A stretch of DNA of 64,000 nt, from NCBI GenBank assembly GCA_045110335.1, contig JBGCGB010000024.1, positions 186,001 to 250,000 of the forward strand, written 5' to 3'. The notes below the pieces were generated by a model. That model ran no database searches and had not been told where the DNA came from. It saw only the letters and a program-made list of their open reading frames with translations. Positions 41,728-51,211 of this stretch are shown here, piece after piece (position 1 is the first letter of the stretch; each line of letters opens with the position of its first letter). This DNA comes from CALBPI01 sp045110335. Lineage in GTDB: Bacteria; Pseudomonadota; Gammaproteobacteria; Steroidobacterales; Woeseiaceae. Position numbers and translations under genes: made by a program.

Positions 41728-42128
41728 CTATCGGTTCACCAATAGCGGTGTCAGGCGGTTGTCACTGCGGGGCTGTCAGATACGCGGTAACTCTGCCGGC
41801 GGGGGCGCGCGCGCACGCTTGCAATTGTTCGGTTTGCGCAGCTAACGGCTTCATTGGCGTGATTGTTCCGGCTGCATTGTTTTCGTTAACGAAAGGCGAA
41901 GATGCGCTGACCGAATATCGGTTTAATACCGGCGTTGCTCGACATCGCTTTTGTTCGATTTGCGGGACAAAGTCTTTCTATCATCCGCGCTCGAATCCTG
42001 ATGGTATTAGCGTCAACTTGAACTGCCTCGAACTGGACGGGACCATTGATGTTCCGGTTGACGCCTTCAATGGGCAGAACTGGGAGCAACATGCGCATAC
42101 GCTGCGCCATTTATCGGAAAACGACTGA
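41724..42128 (+). CDS. GFA family glutathione-dependent formaldehyde-activating-like protein
   Basis: A 134-residue zinc protein of the GFA/CENP-V fold. The cysteines are in GGCHCGAVRY, HACNCSVCAANG and RFCSICGTKSFY, which bind two zinc ions. The prototype Gfa was proposed to speed glutathione-formaldehyde adduct formation, but most members have no known function. It is coupled with the DUF938 methyltransferase. The ATG is at 41724. Confidence 0.88.
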   Translation: MTIGSPIAVSGGCHCGAVRYAVTLPAGARAHACNCSVCAANGFIGVIVPAALFSLTKGEDALTEYRFNTGVARHRFCSICGTKSFYHPRSNPDGISVNLNCLELDGTIDVPVDAFNGQNWEQHAHTLRHLSEND

Positions 42129-42218
42129 TCGCTGTTGCCATCCTGCGACAGTGTACAAAATGCCCGTCAGGGCTTACCCTAACGCGTCTGTAAATCAACA
42201 AGCTACAAGAGCTTCTTT

Positions 42219-42932
42219 ATGAGCACCATCAGCTATTTGAAAACCTGTTTTTTGACCGTCCTGGCGGTGTTCTCGCTACTGTGCGTTTCGCAACCGACAC
42301 AGGCGCAAGGCCAAACTCGCTACGTGACGGATCAATTTGAAGTCACCATGCGTCGCGGGCCAAGCACCGACAATGCGATCGTACGGATGCTCTCTTCCGG
42401 CACTGCCTTGCAGGTAATCGACGCCGATCCGGCCAGTGGTTATACCCGCGTGAAACTGACGACCAGCAATACGGAAGGTTTCGTGTTGACGCGCTATCTG
42501 ATGAGTGAACAAGACGCCCGCAGCCAACTCGCCGCATTGCAGGAGCGACTGGTCACATTGCGCGACCAAAGCGGCGATCGCGGTCGTGAGCTTGATGATC
42601 TGCGTCAGGCCAACGCGCAATCGACGCAGCGCATTGTGGGCCTTGAGCAGGAAAATCAACGCTTGCAAAGTGAGCTTTCAGCACTGCAAACAAAAGCGGC
42701 CAATGTCGTTAATATCGATCGCGAGAATACGACCCTGCGAAAGGAACTCACCGATACGCAAATTCAGTTGCAAAGTACTGAAGAAGAAAACCGTGAATTG
42801 TCGTCACGCCGTGTGATGCAGTGGTTCATTATCGGAGCCGTCGTTCTATTGGTCGGTATCGTGCTCGGCCTGATTCTTCCTGGCATGCGTCGCAGAAAAC
42901 GCGGCGGCTACGGGGGCGGGGACCTGATCTAG
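42219..42932 (+). CDS. YgiM-like SH3 domain membrane protein
   Basis: A 237-residue protein of the TIGR04211 type. There is a signal peptide (about 1-29, ending TQAQG), a bacterial SH3 domain (about 31-95, with FEVTMRRGPSTDNAIVRMLSSG and GFVLTRYL), and a long coiled coil (about 98-200). One C-terminal membrane helix (about 203-224) comes before a basic/glycine tail, RRRKRGGYGGG. It would sit in the inner membrane facing the periplasm, perhaps near peptidoglycan. The precise function is unknown. Confidence 0.88.
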   Translation: MSTISYLKTCFLTVLAVFSLLCVSQPTQAQGQTRYVTDQFEVTMRRGPSTDNAIVRMLSSGTALQVIDADPASGYTRVKLTTSNTEGFVLTRYLMSEQDARSQLAALQERLVTLRDQSGDRGRELDDLRQANAQSTQRIVGLEQENQRLQSELSALQTKAANVVNIDRENTTLRKELTDTQIQLQSTEEENRELSSRRVMQWFIIGAVVLLVGIVLGLILPGMRRRKRGGYGGGDLI

Positions 42933-43070
42933 TCGGTCTTCAGCGTTCCATAGTTAGGTTTTTGTCCTGTTCGTTGGTTAACTAATCAAAAAATCTGAGC
43001 AGTCCTATTCGACAAGCTGCGTCTTTGTGCAGTATGACGAACCGCCGTAGCGAAGGTTGCTGGCGCTCAA

Positions 43071-45434
43071 TCAGACTTTCTGACCTGCCAAAAACATCCA
43101 CGTCTCAATCACGGTATCCGGGTTCAGCGACATGCTTTCTATGCCCTGATCTAACAACCAACGGGCGAGCTCGGGGTGATCTGAAGGCCCTTGGCCGCAG
43201 ATGCCGACATACTTGTTGGCTTTGCGGCATGCGCTGATCGTCATCTCTAGTAGCATTTTGACGGCTTCGTCGCGCTCGTCGAACAGATCTGCAATGAGGC
43301 CTGAATCTCTATCCAGTCCCAAGGCCAGCTGCGTCATATCGTTGGAGCCGATCGACATACCATCGAAATACTCCAGATACTGGTCGGCGAGCAATGCATT
43401 CGTCGGCAGCTCAGACATCATGATGACGCGTAATCCGTTTTCGCCGCGTGCCAGACCATTGGCGTTCAGCAAATCGGTGACTTCCTTCGCTTGTTTCACG
43501 GTGCGTACGAAAGGCACCATGACTTCAACATTGGTTAAACCCATGTCATTGCGAACACGCTTGATGGCTTGGCACTCTAGCTCAAAACATTTTTGGAAAT
43601 CAGGATCGACGTAACGTGCAGCGCCGCGGAATCCCAACATCGGATTTTCTTCGTCGGGCTCATAGAGCTCGCCACCGATTAAATTTGCATACTCGTTGGA
43701 TTTGAAATCAGACAGTCTGACAATAACGGGTTCTGGTGCGAACGCAGCTGCAATGGAGCTCACGCCCTCAGCCAGTTTGCTGACGAAAAACTCAATGGGG
43801 TCGGCATAGCCGGCCATCTGTTCGTCAATCATTTCTCGTGTGTCAGCATCGATTTTGTCATAGTCGAGCAGGGCTTGTGGATGTACACCGATCATCCGGT
43901 TGATGATGAATTCCAGTCGCGCCAAGCCAACACCTGAATTGGGAATCGATGCGAAATCAAACGCGCGGTCCGGGTTGCCGACATTCATCATGATCTTGAC
44001 CGGAATATCTGGCAGCGCATCCAACTCAATCTGATGTTTTTCGAACTCAAGTAGCCCTTCGTAAATGAAGCCTTCATCGCCTTCGGCACAGGACACGGTC
44101 ACTTCAACGCCATCGGCGATGGTTTCGGTCGCGTTACCGCATCCGACCACAGCCGGAATACCCAATTCACGCGCGATGATCGCGGCGTGGCAAGTTCGGC
44201 CGCCACGATTCGTCACAATAGCCGCTGCACGTTTCATGACTGGCTCCCAGTCCGGGTCGGTCATGTCGGCAATTAGGACATCGCCGCTTTGAACGCGTGC
44301 CATCTCGCTGATGTCATTGATGACCCGTGTTTTGCCGGAGCCGATTTTCTGACCGATACTGCGACCACGACAAATGACGTCTGATCGTGTCTTCAGCGAA
44401 AAGCGTTGTAGCGTTCTGCCGGTTCGGCTTTGAACGGTCTCGGGACGTGCTTGCAAGATGTAAAGCTTGCCGTCTTCACCGTCTTTGCCCCATTCGATAT
44501 CCATTGGGCGCTTGTAATGCGCCTCGATGGTCATCGCGTATTTGGACAGTTGCAAAATATCGTCGTCTGTCAGTGAAAAACGGGCACAGTCAGCTTGGTC
44601 AACGTCGACAGTTTGTACACTTTTCCCAGCGGTCGCATCCTCGGTGAAGACCATCTTGATCGACTTGCTGCCCAGGTTGCGGCGCATGATAGGGAATTTA
44701 CCGGATGCCAAAGCTGGCTTGTAGACATAAAATTCGTCGGGGTTTACAGCGCCCTGAACCACCGTTTCACCGAGCCCCCAGGACGACGTAATGAAGACCA
44801 GATCACGGAAGCCGGATTCTGTGTCCAACGTAAACATAACGCCTGCTGAACCGCGATCACTGCGAACCATGTGTTGAATGCCGGCAGAAAGCGCTACTTG
44901 CTCATGCGAGTAACCTTGATGTACACGATAGGCAATAGCGCGGTCGTTGAAGAGACTGGCGAATACTTCGCGCATCGCATTGATGACATTATCGAGACCA
45001 CGAATGTTGAGAAAGGTCTCTTGCTGCCCGGCGAACGAGGCATCTGGCAGATCTTCCGCAGTGGCCGATGAGCGCACCGCTACCGCAATATCACGGCCAT
45101 CAGACATTGTTGCCCAAGCCGTGGCCATGTCCTCGCGAAGCTTCTCCGGTAAAGGCGCGTCCATGATCCAGCCGCGAATATCGGCACCGACAGAGGTCAA
45201 CGCCGCTATGTCGTCGACATCAAGGCCTTTCAGGCGTTCAGCGATTCGCACGTCCAGGCCATTGTCAGCCAGAAAGACCCGGTAGGCTTCGGCCGTGGTC
45301 GCGAATCCACCGGGGACGCTAACGCCCAGTCCGGCCAAGTTGCTGATCATCTCGCCCAGAGAAGCATTTTTGCCCCCCACGCGTTCCACATCATTCATGC
45401 CAAGTGCTTCAAACGGAATTACATAGGGGTTCAC
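43071..45434 (-). CDS. ppsA: Phosphoenolpyruvate synthase
   Basis: A 787-residue enzyme converting pyruvate, ATP and water to PEP, AMP and phosphate in gluconeogenesis. The N-terminal ATP-grasp domain begins VGGKNASLGEMI and has AVRSSATAEDLPDASFAGQQET. The central swivelling domain holds the phosphohistidine in GGRTCHAAIIARELGIPAVVG. The C-terminal PEP/pyruvate barrel has GLARLEFII and GSNDMTQLALGLDRDS. It starts with GTG, with AAGAGAG upstream, and is divergent from its regulator ppsR. The length equals the family (about 790). Confidence 0.97.
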   Translation of the reverse strand: MNPYVIPFEALGMNDVERVGGKNASLGEMISNLAGLGVSVPGGFATTAEAYRVFLADNGLDVRIAERLKGLDVDDIAALTSVGADIRGWIMDAPLPEKLREDMATAWATMSDGRDIAVAVRSSATAEDLPDASFAGQQETFLNIRGLDNVINAMREVFASLFNDRAIAYRVHQGYSHEQVALSAGIQHMVRSDRGSAGVMFTLDTESGFRDLVFITSSWGLGETVVQGAVNPDEFYVYKPALASGKFPIMRRNLGSKSIKMVFTEDATAGKSVQTVDVDQADCARFSLTDDDILQLSKYAMTIEAHYKRPMDIEWGKDGEDGKLYILQARPETVQSRTGRTLQRFSLKTRSDVICRGRSIGQKIGSGKTRVINDISEMARVQSGDVLIADMTDPDWEPVMKRAAAIVTNRGGRTCHAAIIARELGIPAVVGCGNATETIADGVEVTVSCAEGDEGFIYEGLLEFEKHQIELDALPDIPVKIMMNVGNPDRAFDFASIPNSGVGLARLEFIINRMIGVHPQALLDYDKIDADTREMIDEQMAGYADPIEFFVSKLAEGVSSIAAAFAPEPVIVRLSDFKSNEYANLIGGELYEPDEENPMLGFRGAARYVDPDFQKCFELECQAIKRVRNDMGLTNVEVMVPFVRTVKQAKEVTDLLNANGLARGENGLRVIMMSELPTNALLADQYLEYFDGMSIGSNDMTQLALGLDRDSGLIADLFDERDEAVKMLLEMTISACRKANKYVGICGQGPSDHPELARWLLDQGIESMSLNPDTVIETWMFLAGQKV

Positions 45435-45460
45435 GGCGGACTCTCTTTTTTAGACTTTTG

Positions 45461-45489
45461 AAAAAGAACGACCTGATAATTCGGTCGCT
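45461..45489 (-). terminator. Terminator-like hairpin in the ppsA leader (possible attenuator)
   Basis: On the minus strand AGCGACC and GGTCGTT pair (7 base pairs, one G-U) around a 9-base loop. TTCTTTTTC follows, giving a terminator-like shape 27 bases before the ppsA GTG and after its TATAAT box. Regulation by attenuation is inferred. Confidence 0.35.
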
Positions 45490-45507
45490 TCCCGGTCAGC
45501 GGGGCAT

Positions 45508-45513
45508 ATTATA
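45508..45513 (-). promoter_or_regulatory. Promoter -10 box of ppsA
   Basis: Minus-strand TATAAT lies 73 bases before the ppsA GTG. The leader would include the terminator-like hairpin at 45461-45489. Confidence 0.5.
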
Positions 45514-45628
45514 GCGATTGGCGAACGGAAACGCCCGCAGCGATCACATTTTATCGATGTCAAGACTGCAGAATGTCGATTATGTGCGCTATGGTGACAA
45601 CTCGTGATTGTTGAAAGGCAGCCTTGGT

Positions 45629-46453
45629 ATGGCAGAGCGCACAGTGTTCTTTATTTCCGATCAAACGGGGGTGACGGCTGAAACCTTGGGGCACAGTCTG
45701 CTGACCCAGTTCGTTAGCGCCGAGTTTGTGCAGGTCACGGTGCCTTTCGTCGATAGCGCCGAACGTGCTGAGGCGCTGAAAACCAAGATCAATAAAGCCG
45801 CCGTGGAGGACAATCACCGTCCCATCGTGTTCAGTTCATTGGTGCATGATCCGCTTCGCGAAATTCTGCAAACCTCCGATGGCTTGTATTTGGACATCTT
45901 CGATGCCTTTGTTGGTGTTTTGGAGGACGAGCTTAAGACGCCGGCCTCGCATGCTGCCGGGCGGGCTCATGGTATGTCGGATACCGATACCTATATGAAG
46001 CGCATTGAGGCAACGAACTACGCGCTAGCCAATGATGATGGCGGTATGACGCGCAACTATGAGCAGGCGGATGTCATTCTGGTCGGTGTGTCGAGATCTG
46101 GGAAAACACCGACATGCTTGTATTTGGCTTTGCAGTATGGCGTTTATGCAGCCAATTTCCCGTTGACGGATGACGAGTTCGAAAGCGGTACCTTGCCCGA
46201 GAAACTCACCAGTAATCGCAAGAAGCTGTTTGGTTTGACCATCAATCCGAAGCGATTGCAGCAGATTCGTCGTGAACGGCGTTCGGTCGGGCGTTACGCC
46301 AGCGCGCAGCAAGTCAGTTTTGAATTGCGGGCTGCTGATTCATTGTTTCGCAAGTACAAGATTCCTTTTGTCGATACAACGGAGTTTTCGATAGAAGAGA
46401 TTGCGAGCCGCATTTTGGAAACGACAGGCGTCGAAAGGCGCGTGCGACCATGA
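45629..46453 (+). CDS. ppsR: PEP synthetase regulatory protein PpsR (kinase/pyrophosphorylase)
   Basis: A 274-residue DUF299 protein that inactivates PpsA by ADP-dependent phosphorylation of a threonine next to the active His and reactivates it by phosphorolysis. The P-loop-like motif is GVSRSGKTPTCLYLALQYG (about residues 150-168). The N-terminus TVFFISDQTGVTAETLGHSLLTQF and the C-terminal RRSVGRYAS are conserved. ATG at 45629 gives the best match; a TTG at 45608 is open too. It is divergent from ppsA, and DUF1249 overlaps its stop. Confidence 0.95.
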   Translation: MAERTVFFISDQTGVTAETLGHSLLTQFVSAEFVQVTVPFVDSAERAEALKTKINKAAVEDNHRPIVFSSLVHDPLREILQTSDGLYLDIFDAFVGVLEDELKTPASHAAGRAHGMSDTDTYMKRIEATNYALANDDGGMTRNYEQADVILVGVSRSGKTPTCLYLALQYGVYAANFPLTDDEFESGTLPEKLTSNRKKLFGLTINPKRLQQIRRERRSVGRYASAQQVSFELRAADSLFRKYKIPFVDTTEFSIEEIASRILETTGVERRVRP

Positions 46454-46980
46454 CCGGGTCTACCGGCGATCAAACCACGGGTGTCGACAGCTATCTGGTG
46501 CCAGAGACGCTGGTCAAACCGAGAAGCTTTACCGGCTTGATGAGTGTGTATGAAAGCAACTTTCTGCGGTTGAAGGCGCTGGTTCCTGATTTACCCACCA
46601 TTCAGGGTGCGGCCTGTTCAACAGTGGAGAGCGACCTGCCGTTACACTTTGATCTTATTGAGCGCACGCGCTACACCTGCACGCTGACGATGACCTATCT
46701 CTTCGCTCGCGATCGCGACGCGCAAGAGGAGACCACGGATCGGTGCGGTGCCATTAGAGAGGATGGCATGTGGCTAGCTGATCCCGATTTGCGCGTACGC
46801 GTCTACTTTGACGGTCAGCTGGCCGAAGTGATGCATTTGGGAGATGTGCATCGACACCGGGTGTTGCGGCAGATAGCGGCGTCACATCGCGAAGAACTGG
46901 ATTTGCGATGGCGGCGCAATGTGATGCTGAATAAGTGGTTGGAATTCTGCTTGGATGCCGGCCACAAGATAGAAAACTAG
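46450..46980 (+). CDS. DUF1249 (YqiB-like) protein
   Basis: A 176-residue cytoplasmic protein. The C-terminal 150 residues match the YqiB/DUF1249 family pattern: LMSVYESNFLRLKALVP, a strand LIERTRYTCTLTMTYLF, LADPDLRVRVYFDGQLAEV, and the ending NKWLEFCLDAGH. Its function is unknown. The ATG overlaps the ppsR stop (ATGA), so it is translated with ppsR, which is unusual context compared with E. coli yqiB, near cpdA and parE. The first 25 residues are variable. Confidence 0.85.
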   Translation: MTGSTGDQTTGVDSYLVPETLVKPRSFTGLMSVYESNFLRLKALVPDLPTIQGAACSTVESDLPLHFDLIERTRYTCTLTMTYLFARDRDAQEETTDRCGAIREDGMWLADPDLRVRVYFDGQLAEVMHLGDVHRHRVLRQIAASHREELDLRWRRNVMLNKWLEFCLDAGHKIEN

Positions 46981-47035
46981 TTTCCTTTGCGATCTGTGCG
47001 CTGATTCAAGGAAATTAGCCGGTTAGACAGGCATC

Positions 47036-47056
47036 GTAGGTGATTATGTCACTTAC
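47036..47056. repeat. Inverted repeat upstream of the coiled-coil gene
   Basis: GTAGGTGA and TCACTTAC are mirror arms (one mismatch) around TTATG, 19 bases before the presumed start of the next gene. It could be an operator, but no regulator gene is next to it. Confidence 0.3.
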
Positions 47057-47074
47057 AGGCTTTACGGTGTTGCA

Positions 47075-48136
47075 TTGAGTTCGACCGTTTTCCCAAGCAA
47101 TAATGAGTTGTCTTCCGAGGACAGCGAGGACCAACAGCGCCTCTTGGCGCTGTTTTCCAACCGTATTGCGCTGAAAAAGTCTTTTAAGGATGTCAGCGCA
47201 GAACGGCGGCTCTTAAGCGAACGCTTGGATGAGGCGCAAGAAGAAGTCGCGGACCTGTCGCGCAAGCTTGAGTATCTCGAGTCCCGTCTGACCGACGATA
47301 GCACGGCGGCCAGTACGATCCTTTTCTATCATCTCAGGGGCTTGTGGCGACGGCTCAGCTTTCGTTTGGAAGATCGAGCAGCATTGCTGTCACGCCGAAT
47401 CGAAGGTAAGAAAAAGGTGGCGGCTATTGAGTCTTGGCAGCGCCGCCAGAAGAAACGTTTGAAGCATGTTGCCGACAAGATTGAATCCGAACGTGCGCTT
47501 CGTAAGCAAACCAAGCGTCGTTTAGCCGACAATGAGGCAAGCCTGCAAGCCAGTAGGCGTTTCTGGTGGTTTCTGCGGCGCAGGAAACTGAGAGTGCAGG
47601 CAGATGATCTGCTTGAAGAGCTAAGAGCCCGTACAGACAATCTCAGAGCGTTAGCGGAGCATCACAAAACGTTGCGTAGGTCCCGACCTCCGGTCGGGAT
47701 TGGCCTTTCAGTTGATGACAAGCGAACGATCAACCTGAATGTCGTTGCGATGACCCAGTTTCTGCTCCGGTTATTCGGTAATGACGATTTGCTGAACCGC
47801 ATGGAGAACGCTATCGAGCGCGAAGTCGGCGCGATCGATTACGGCGATGAAACCGTCATTGAGCAACAGTTGAGCCAAGCGAAGCGCGTTGAGCAAGCGT
47901 TGGTTTCGGAGGAGGCCGGTGAACACTTCGATGCATTGATCGCGCGACAAGCTGAGCATCTCGCCAGACTTGCCCAGTACACCAACAGTGAGAAGACGTT
48001 GCCAGACAGTTTCCTCGGTGTCGATTCAGAACACACCGAGCACAGCGACGTTCATGTCATATCGAATGCGTTTGAAATGCCGGCGAACGTGTTTTCGCGA
48101 CAACCGTGGAGACTGGCCGAGATTCTCCTACGCTAA
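47075..48136 (+). CDS. Uncharacterised coiled-coil protein, 353 residues
   Basis: A protein of unknown function, highly charged and helical. Residues about 20-80 and 120-200 have heptad-like patterns (RRLLSERLDEAQEEVADLSR and KRLKHVADKIESERALRKQ), with an Arg/Trp-rich segment RRFWWFLRRRKLRVQADD near the middle. The C-terminal half is acidic, with NLNVVAMTQFLLRLFGNDDLL. I see no signal peptide, enzyme motif or membrane helix. The start is a TTG without Shine-Dalgarno, so the true start is uncertain. Its 3' end overlaps the end of the RND permease gene by 9 bases. Confidence 0.55.
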   Translation: MSSTVFPSNNELSSEDSEDQQRLLALFSNRIALKKSFKDVSAERRLLSERLDEAQEEVADLSRKLEYLESRLTDDSTAASTILFYHLRGLWRRLSFRLEDRAALLSRRIEGKKKVAAIESWQRRQKKRLKHVADKIESERALRKQTKRRLADNEASLQASRRFWWFLRRRKLRVQADDLLEELRARTDNLRALAEHHKTLRRSRPPVGIGLSVDDKRTINLNVVAMTQFLLRLFGNDDLLNRMENAIEREVGAIDYGDETVIEQQLSQAKRVEQALVSEEAGEHFDALIARQAEHLARLAQYTNSEKTLPDSFLGVDSEHTEHSDVHVISNAFEMPANVFSRQPWRLAEILLR

Positions 48137-51100
48137 CTTACCGTATTGTTTTGGGGCTGCTTGACGCCAGATGTTTGAGAACCAGTTTTTCATTTTGTCG
48201 AGGCCGATATAAACCATTGGCACGACGAATAAGGACACGATGGTAGAGAACGCGAGCCCGCCGATAATGGCTCTTGCCATTGGATAATAGGCAGGGCCAC
48301 CACCACCCACTTTCGTGTCGCCGAATGCAAGTGGTGCGAGGCCAAGTACCGTGGTCGCAGCCGTCATCAGGATTGGCCGTAAACGGTCTTTGGCGCCATT
48401 GATGACCGCGTCATCGCGAGTCTGTCCTTCAGCACGCAAATTATTGATGTGATCGACCAGGACAATGCCATTATTAACCACGACTCCAATCAAGATCATT
48501 AGTCCGGTCATACCCATGAACGTGAGCGGCGTGCCCGTTAGTGCGAGGAACCAAACAACGCCGACAAATGAGTAAACCAATGACACCATAATCGAGAGCG
48601 GATAGAGCAGTGACTCAAACAACGCAGCCATCACTACAAGAATGAGCAGGATGCCTAGCAGAATATTCTCCATTAGGGTGTTTTGGGTTTCATCGGCACG
48701 ATCAAAGCCGCGACCAAAACTCCACTCATAGCCCGCCGGGAGCTCAAGCTCCGACATCACCGCGTCTACTGTAGGTCGCACCTCGTCCATCGTAGCGCCG
48801 GATTTAATCGCGGCATTCAACGCCACCGATGTTCGTCGATTAGTACGTCTAATGTTTCTGGCACCCCGTTGCTCACGCAATTCAGCAATACGATAAAGCG
48901 GGACACCAATACGTTCTCCCGTTGCGCTGACGCTCGGAATGATCAGGTTGCCTAGTTGGTCGATGGATTGTTTGTCGTCATCCCGAAAGGCCAACCGCAT
49001 TTCTACTTCGCCGTTCTCGCTGCGAAACTCTCTAAGCCTCTCGCCTCTCAATGCGACTGAAACTGCTTGCCCCACGGTACTGGCGGTTAACCCATAGCGC
49101 GCGGCTCGAACGCGATCGAGCCTAATCTGGACTTCGCGTTGTCCCGCCGTTAAGTCCGAACTGAAGTCTTCGAGGCCTTCCACATTCTGGAGGAGGGCAT
49201 AGGTCGTATTCATGAGTTCAACGAGCCGATTGGTTGACTCGCCTGAGAGCACCACACTAAAGCCTTCACCACCACCTTGTTGCTGGCGTTGGAAGCTGGG
49301 TCTACCAACGGCAATGTCCGGTAGCTCGGCAAGGATCAAATCCATCACTTCACGTGAACCCAATTTCACGTCCTGTTTGTCCAGCAGAATGGTGGACTCG
49401 GCCCGCGTGCGATCCCAATAGGAATAGACGGCCGAAATATTCAGACGCTCTTGGTTCTCGAACAGGTAACCTTCGATGGTCTTAACCGCATCTTCCAGTA
49501 CTTCCAGTGAGTAGATGTCATTGGTGTTGTATTGCAAGAACAAGCGACGCGATGGCTCCTCTGGAAAGACATCAACTTTGAACATGTTGGTTGCAATCGG
49601 AATGGCCGGCGACGCCAGGATAAGCAAAGCGAGCAAGGCGGGAATCAGGCGTTTTGCACGACGTGCTTTGACAATCCAGGTAAGGATGCGTCGATAGCGC
49701 TCAGAGAGCTTCGCCACAAAACCGCCGGTACGCTCGACCGGTATGCTTTTTACGCGACTCGCGAGTAGCGGGATCAGGGTCTGTGCAACGATCAACGAGC
49801 AGATAATGGCGATGGAAATGGTTATGCCGACATGGCGAAGGAAAACCATGATGTCGATCTGCTGACCGAAGACCAACGGCAAAAATACACAGACAGACGT
49901 TGCCGTACTAGCGATGACAGCAACACCAACTTCTTGTACGCCTTTCATCGTGGCGCCGTGCGGATCGTTCGGCATCAATTGGCGATATCGAAAAATACTT
50001 TCGGTCACAACGACAGAATTGTCGACCAACATGCCAACCGCCAACATTAATCCCATCAGGGTCAGAATATTGATGGAGAGACCAATGAAGTACATCGCCC
50101 CGAGCGTGATAACCAGCGACAGCGGCACCGATAGCGTTACGATGAGCGTTGAAACGAAATGCCGCAGGAAAAAATACAGAATGACGATGGCGAGGAATGC
50201 GCCGATGATGCCGGACATGATGAGATCGCGTAGCGATTGGCGAACAGAATCAGCTTGATTGTTTAGATCAAAAATCTGAATGCCCTTCATTTCCGGTAAT
50301 TGGCCAATTTTGGCGATCTCTTCCTTAACGCGATCGGCAACGGCAACCATGTTGTAGCCACTCGCTCTGCTGACGCTTAAGCCAATGGCGTACTTGCCAT
50401 CGAGATGCCGCCCGTAAGTGCGTTCACGGGGTAACTTGGTAACCTTACCGATGTCGCCGATGCGTAAGTTGCCGCCATCAATCACTAGCTGTTCAATGTC
50501 TTGCAGGGAGCGGTATTCAGCATTCGGTCGCAAAGTGAGCCGTTCGTTACCTGTGGTTATCTGACCGCCACTAATCGCGAAATTACTCCGCATCAGTAGC
50601 GACGAGAGTTGATTGAGGTCGATGTTATGCGCGGCAATTCTGCCGGAGTCGAGCTTGATTCGAACTTCGGGCGGTTCGACGCCTTCAAGATCGACTTTGG
50701 AAACGCCCTCTAGACGTTCAATGCGCCGTTTGATGACGCGATCTAGCAGCTCATAAGAGTTCTCAAGATTGCGTTGGCTCGAGATTCGCAGTTGCATGAT
50801 GGGTTGGTCATTCAATGAGCCGCTAAAGACCTGGATACGTTCCAGATCGTTGGGCATCTGATCACGTACGGCATCGAGTTTGACGCGCGCTTCGACCGCC
50901 GCTGTTTGGGCATTGGAGTTAAAACCGTACTCGAGCCAGATCTGTGCGCCATCTTCAGTCGATGTCGAGTACATATTTTTCAGGCCGGGCAGGGTGGCCA
51001 AGGCTTCTTCGGCGGGTCGTGTAATCTGGCGCTCGGTTTCTTTGGGTGATGAGCCGTCGTATGGGATATTGACAAAAAAACCGGGCCATTCGATGTCCGG

Positions 51101-51211
51101 CATCTCTTCGAGCGGTAGCAGGCGAGACGAGATGAGACCAATCGCGGCAAGCGCCGCGAAAATCATGAAAATCGTGACAGGTCGTTTTAGGGAGAACTCT
51201 GTATGAATCAT
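48128..51211 (-). CDS. RND efflux permease (second of pair)
   Basis: A 1027-residue HAE-type RND transporter with the usual 12 helices and two large periplasmic loops. It begins with one helix after FSLKRPVTIFMIFAAL. Helix 4 carries GMLVDNSVVVTESIFRYRQ, with the first Asp of the proton relay kept and Asn at the second position. The second half repeats with LMILIGVVVNNGIVLVDHIN, and the conserved GAKDRLRPILMTAATTVLG follows. It overlaps the upstream permease gene by 4 bases (ATGA) and is the last gene of the adaptor-permease-permease operon. The substrate is unknown. Confidence 0.93.
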   Translation of the reverse strand: MIHTEFSLKRPVTIFMIFAALAAIGLISSRLLPLEEMPDIEWPGFFVNIPYDGSSPKETERQITRPAEEALATLPGLKNMYSTSTEDGAQIWLEYGFNSNAQTAAVEARVKLDAVRDQMPNDLERIQVFSGSLNDQPIMQLRISSQRNLENSYELLDRVIKRRIERLEGVSKVDLEGVEPPEVRIKLDSGRIAAHNIDLNQLSSLLMRSNFAISGGQITTGNERLTLRPNAEYRSLQDIEQLVIDGGNLRIGDIGKVTKLPRERTYGRHLDGKYAIGLSVSRASGYNMVAVADRVKEEIAKIGQLPEMKGIQIFDLNNQADSVRQSLRDLIMSGIIGAFLAIVILYFFLRHFVSTLIVTLSVPLSLVITLGAMYFIGLSINILTLMGLMLAVGMLVDNSVVVTESIFRYRQLMPNDPHGATMKGVQEVGVAVIASTATSVCVFLPLVFGQQIDIMVFLRHVGITISIAIICSLIVAQTLIPLLASRVKSIPVERTGGFVAKLSERYRRILTWIVKARRAKRLIPALLALLILASPAIPIATNMFKVDVFPEEPSRRLFLQYNTNDIYSLEVLEDAVKTIEGYLFENQERLNISAVYSYWDRTRAESTILLDKQDVKLGSREVMDLILAELPDIAVGRPSFQRQQQGGGEGFSVVLSGESTNRLVELMNTTYALLQNVEGLEDFSSDLTAGQREVQIRLDRVRAARYGLTASTVGQAVSVALRGERLREFRSENGEVEMRLAFRDDDKQSIDQLGNLIIPSVSATGERIGVPLYRIAELREQRGARNIRRTNRRTSVALNAAIKSGATMDEVRPTVDAVMSELELPAGYEWSFGRGFDRADETQNTLMENILLGILLILVVMAALFESLLYPLSIMVSLVYSFVGVVWFLALTGTPLTFMGMTGLMILIGVVVNNGIVLVDHINNLRAEGQTRDDAVINGAKDRLRPILMTAATTVLGLAPLAFGDTKVGGGGPAYYPMARAIIGGLAFSTIVSLFVVPMVYIGLDKMKNWFSNIWRQAAPKQYGKLA

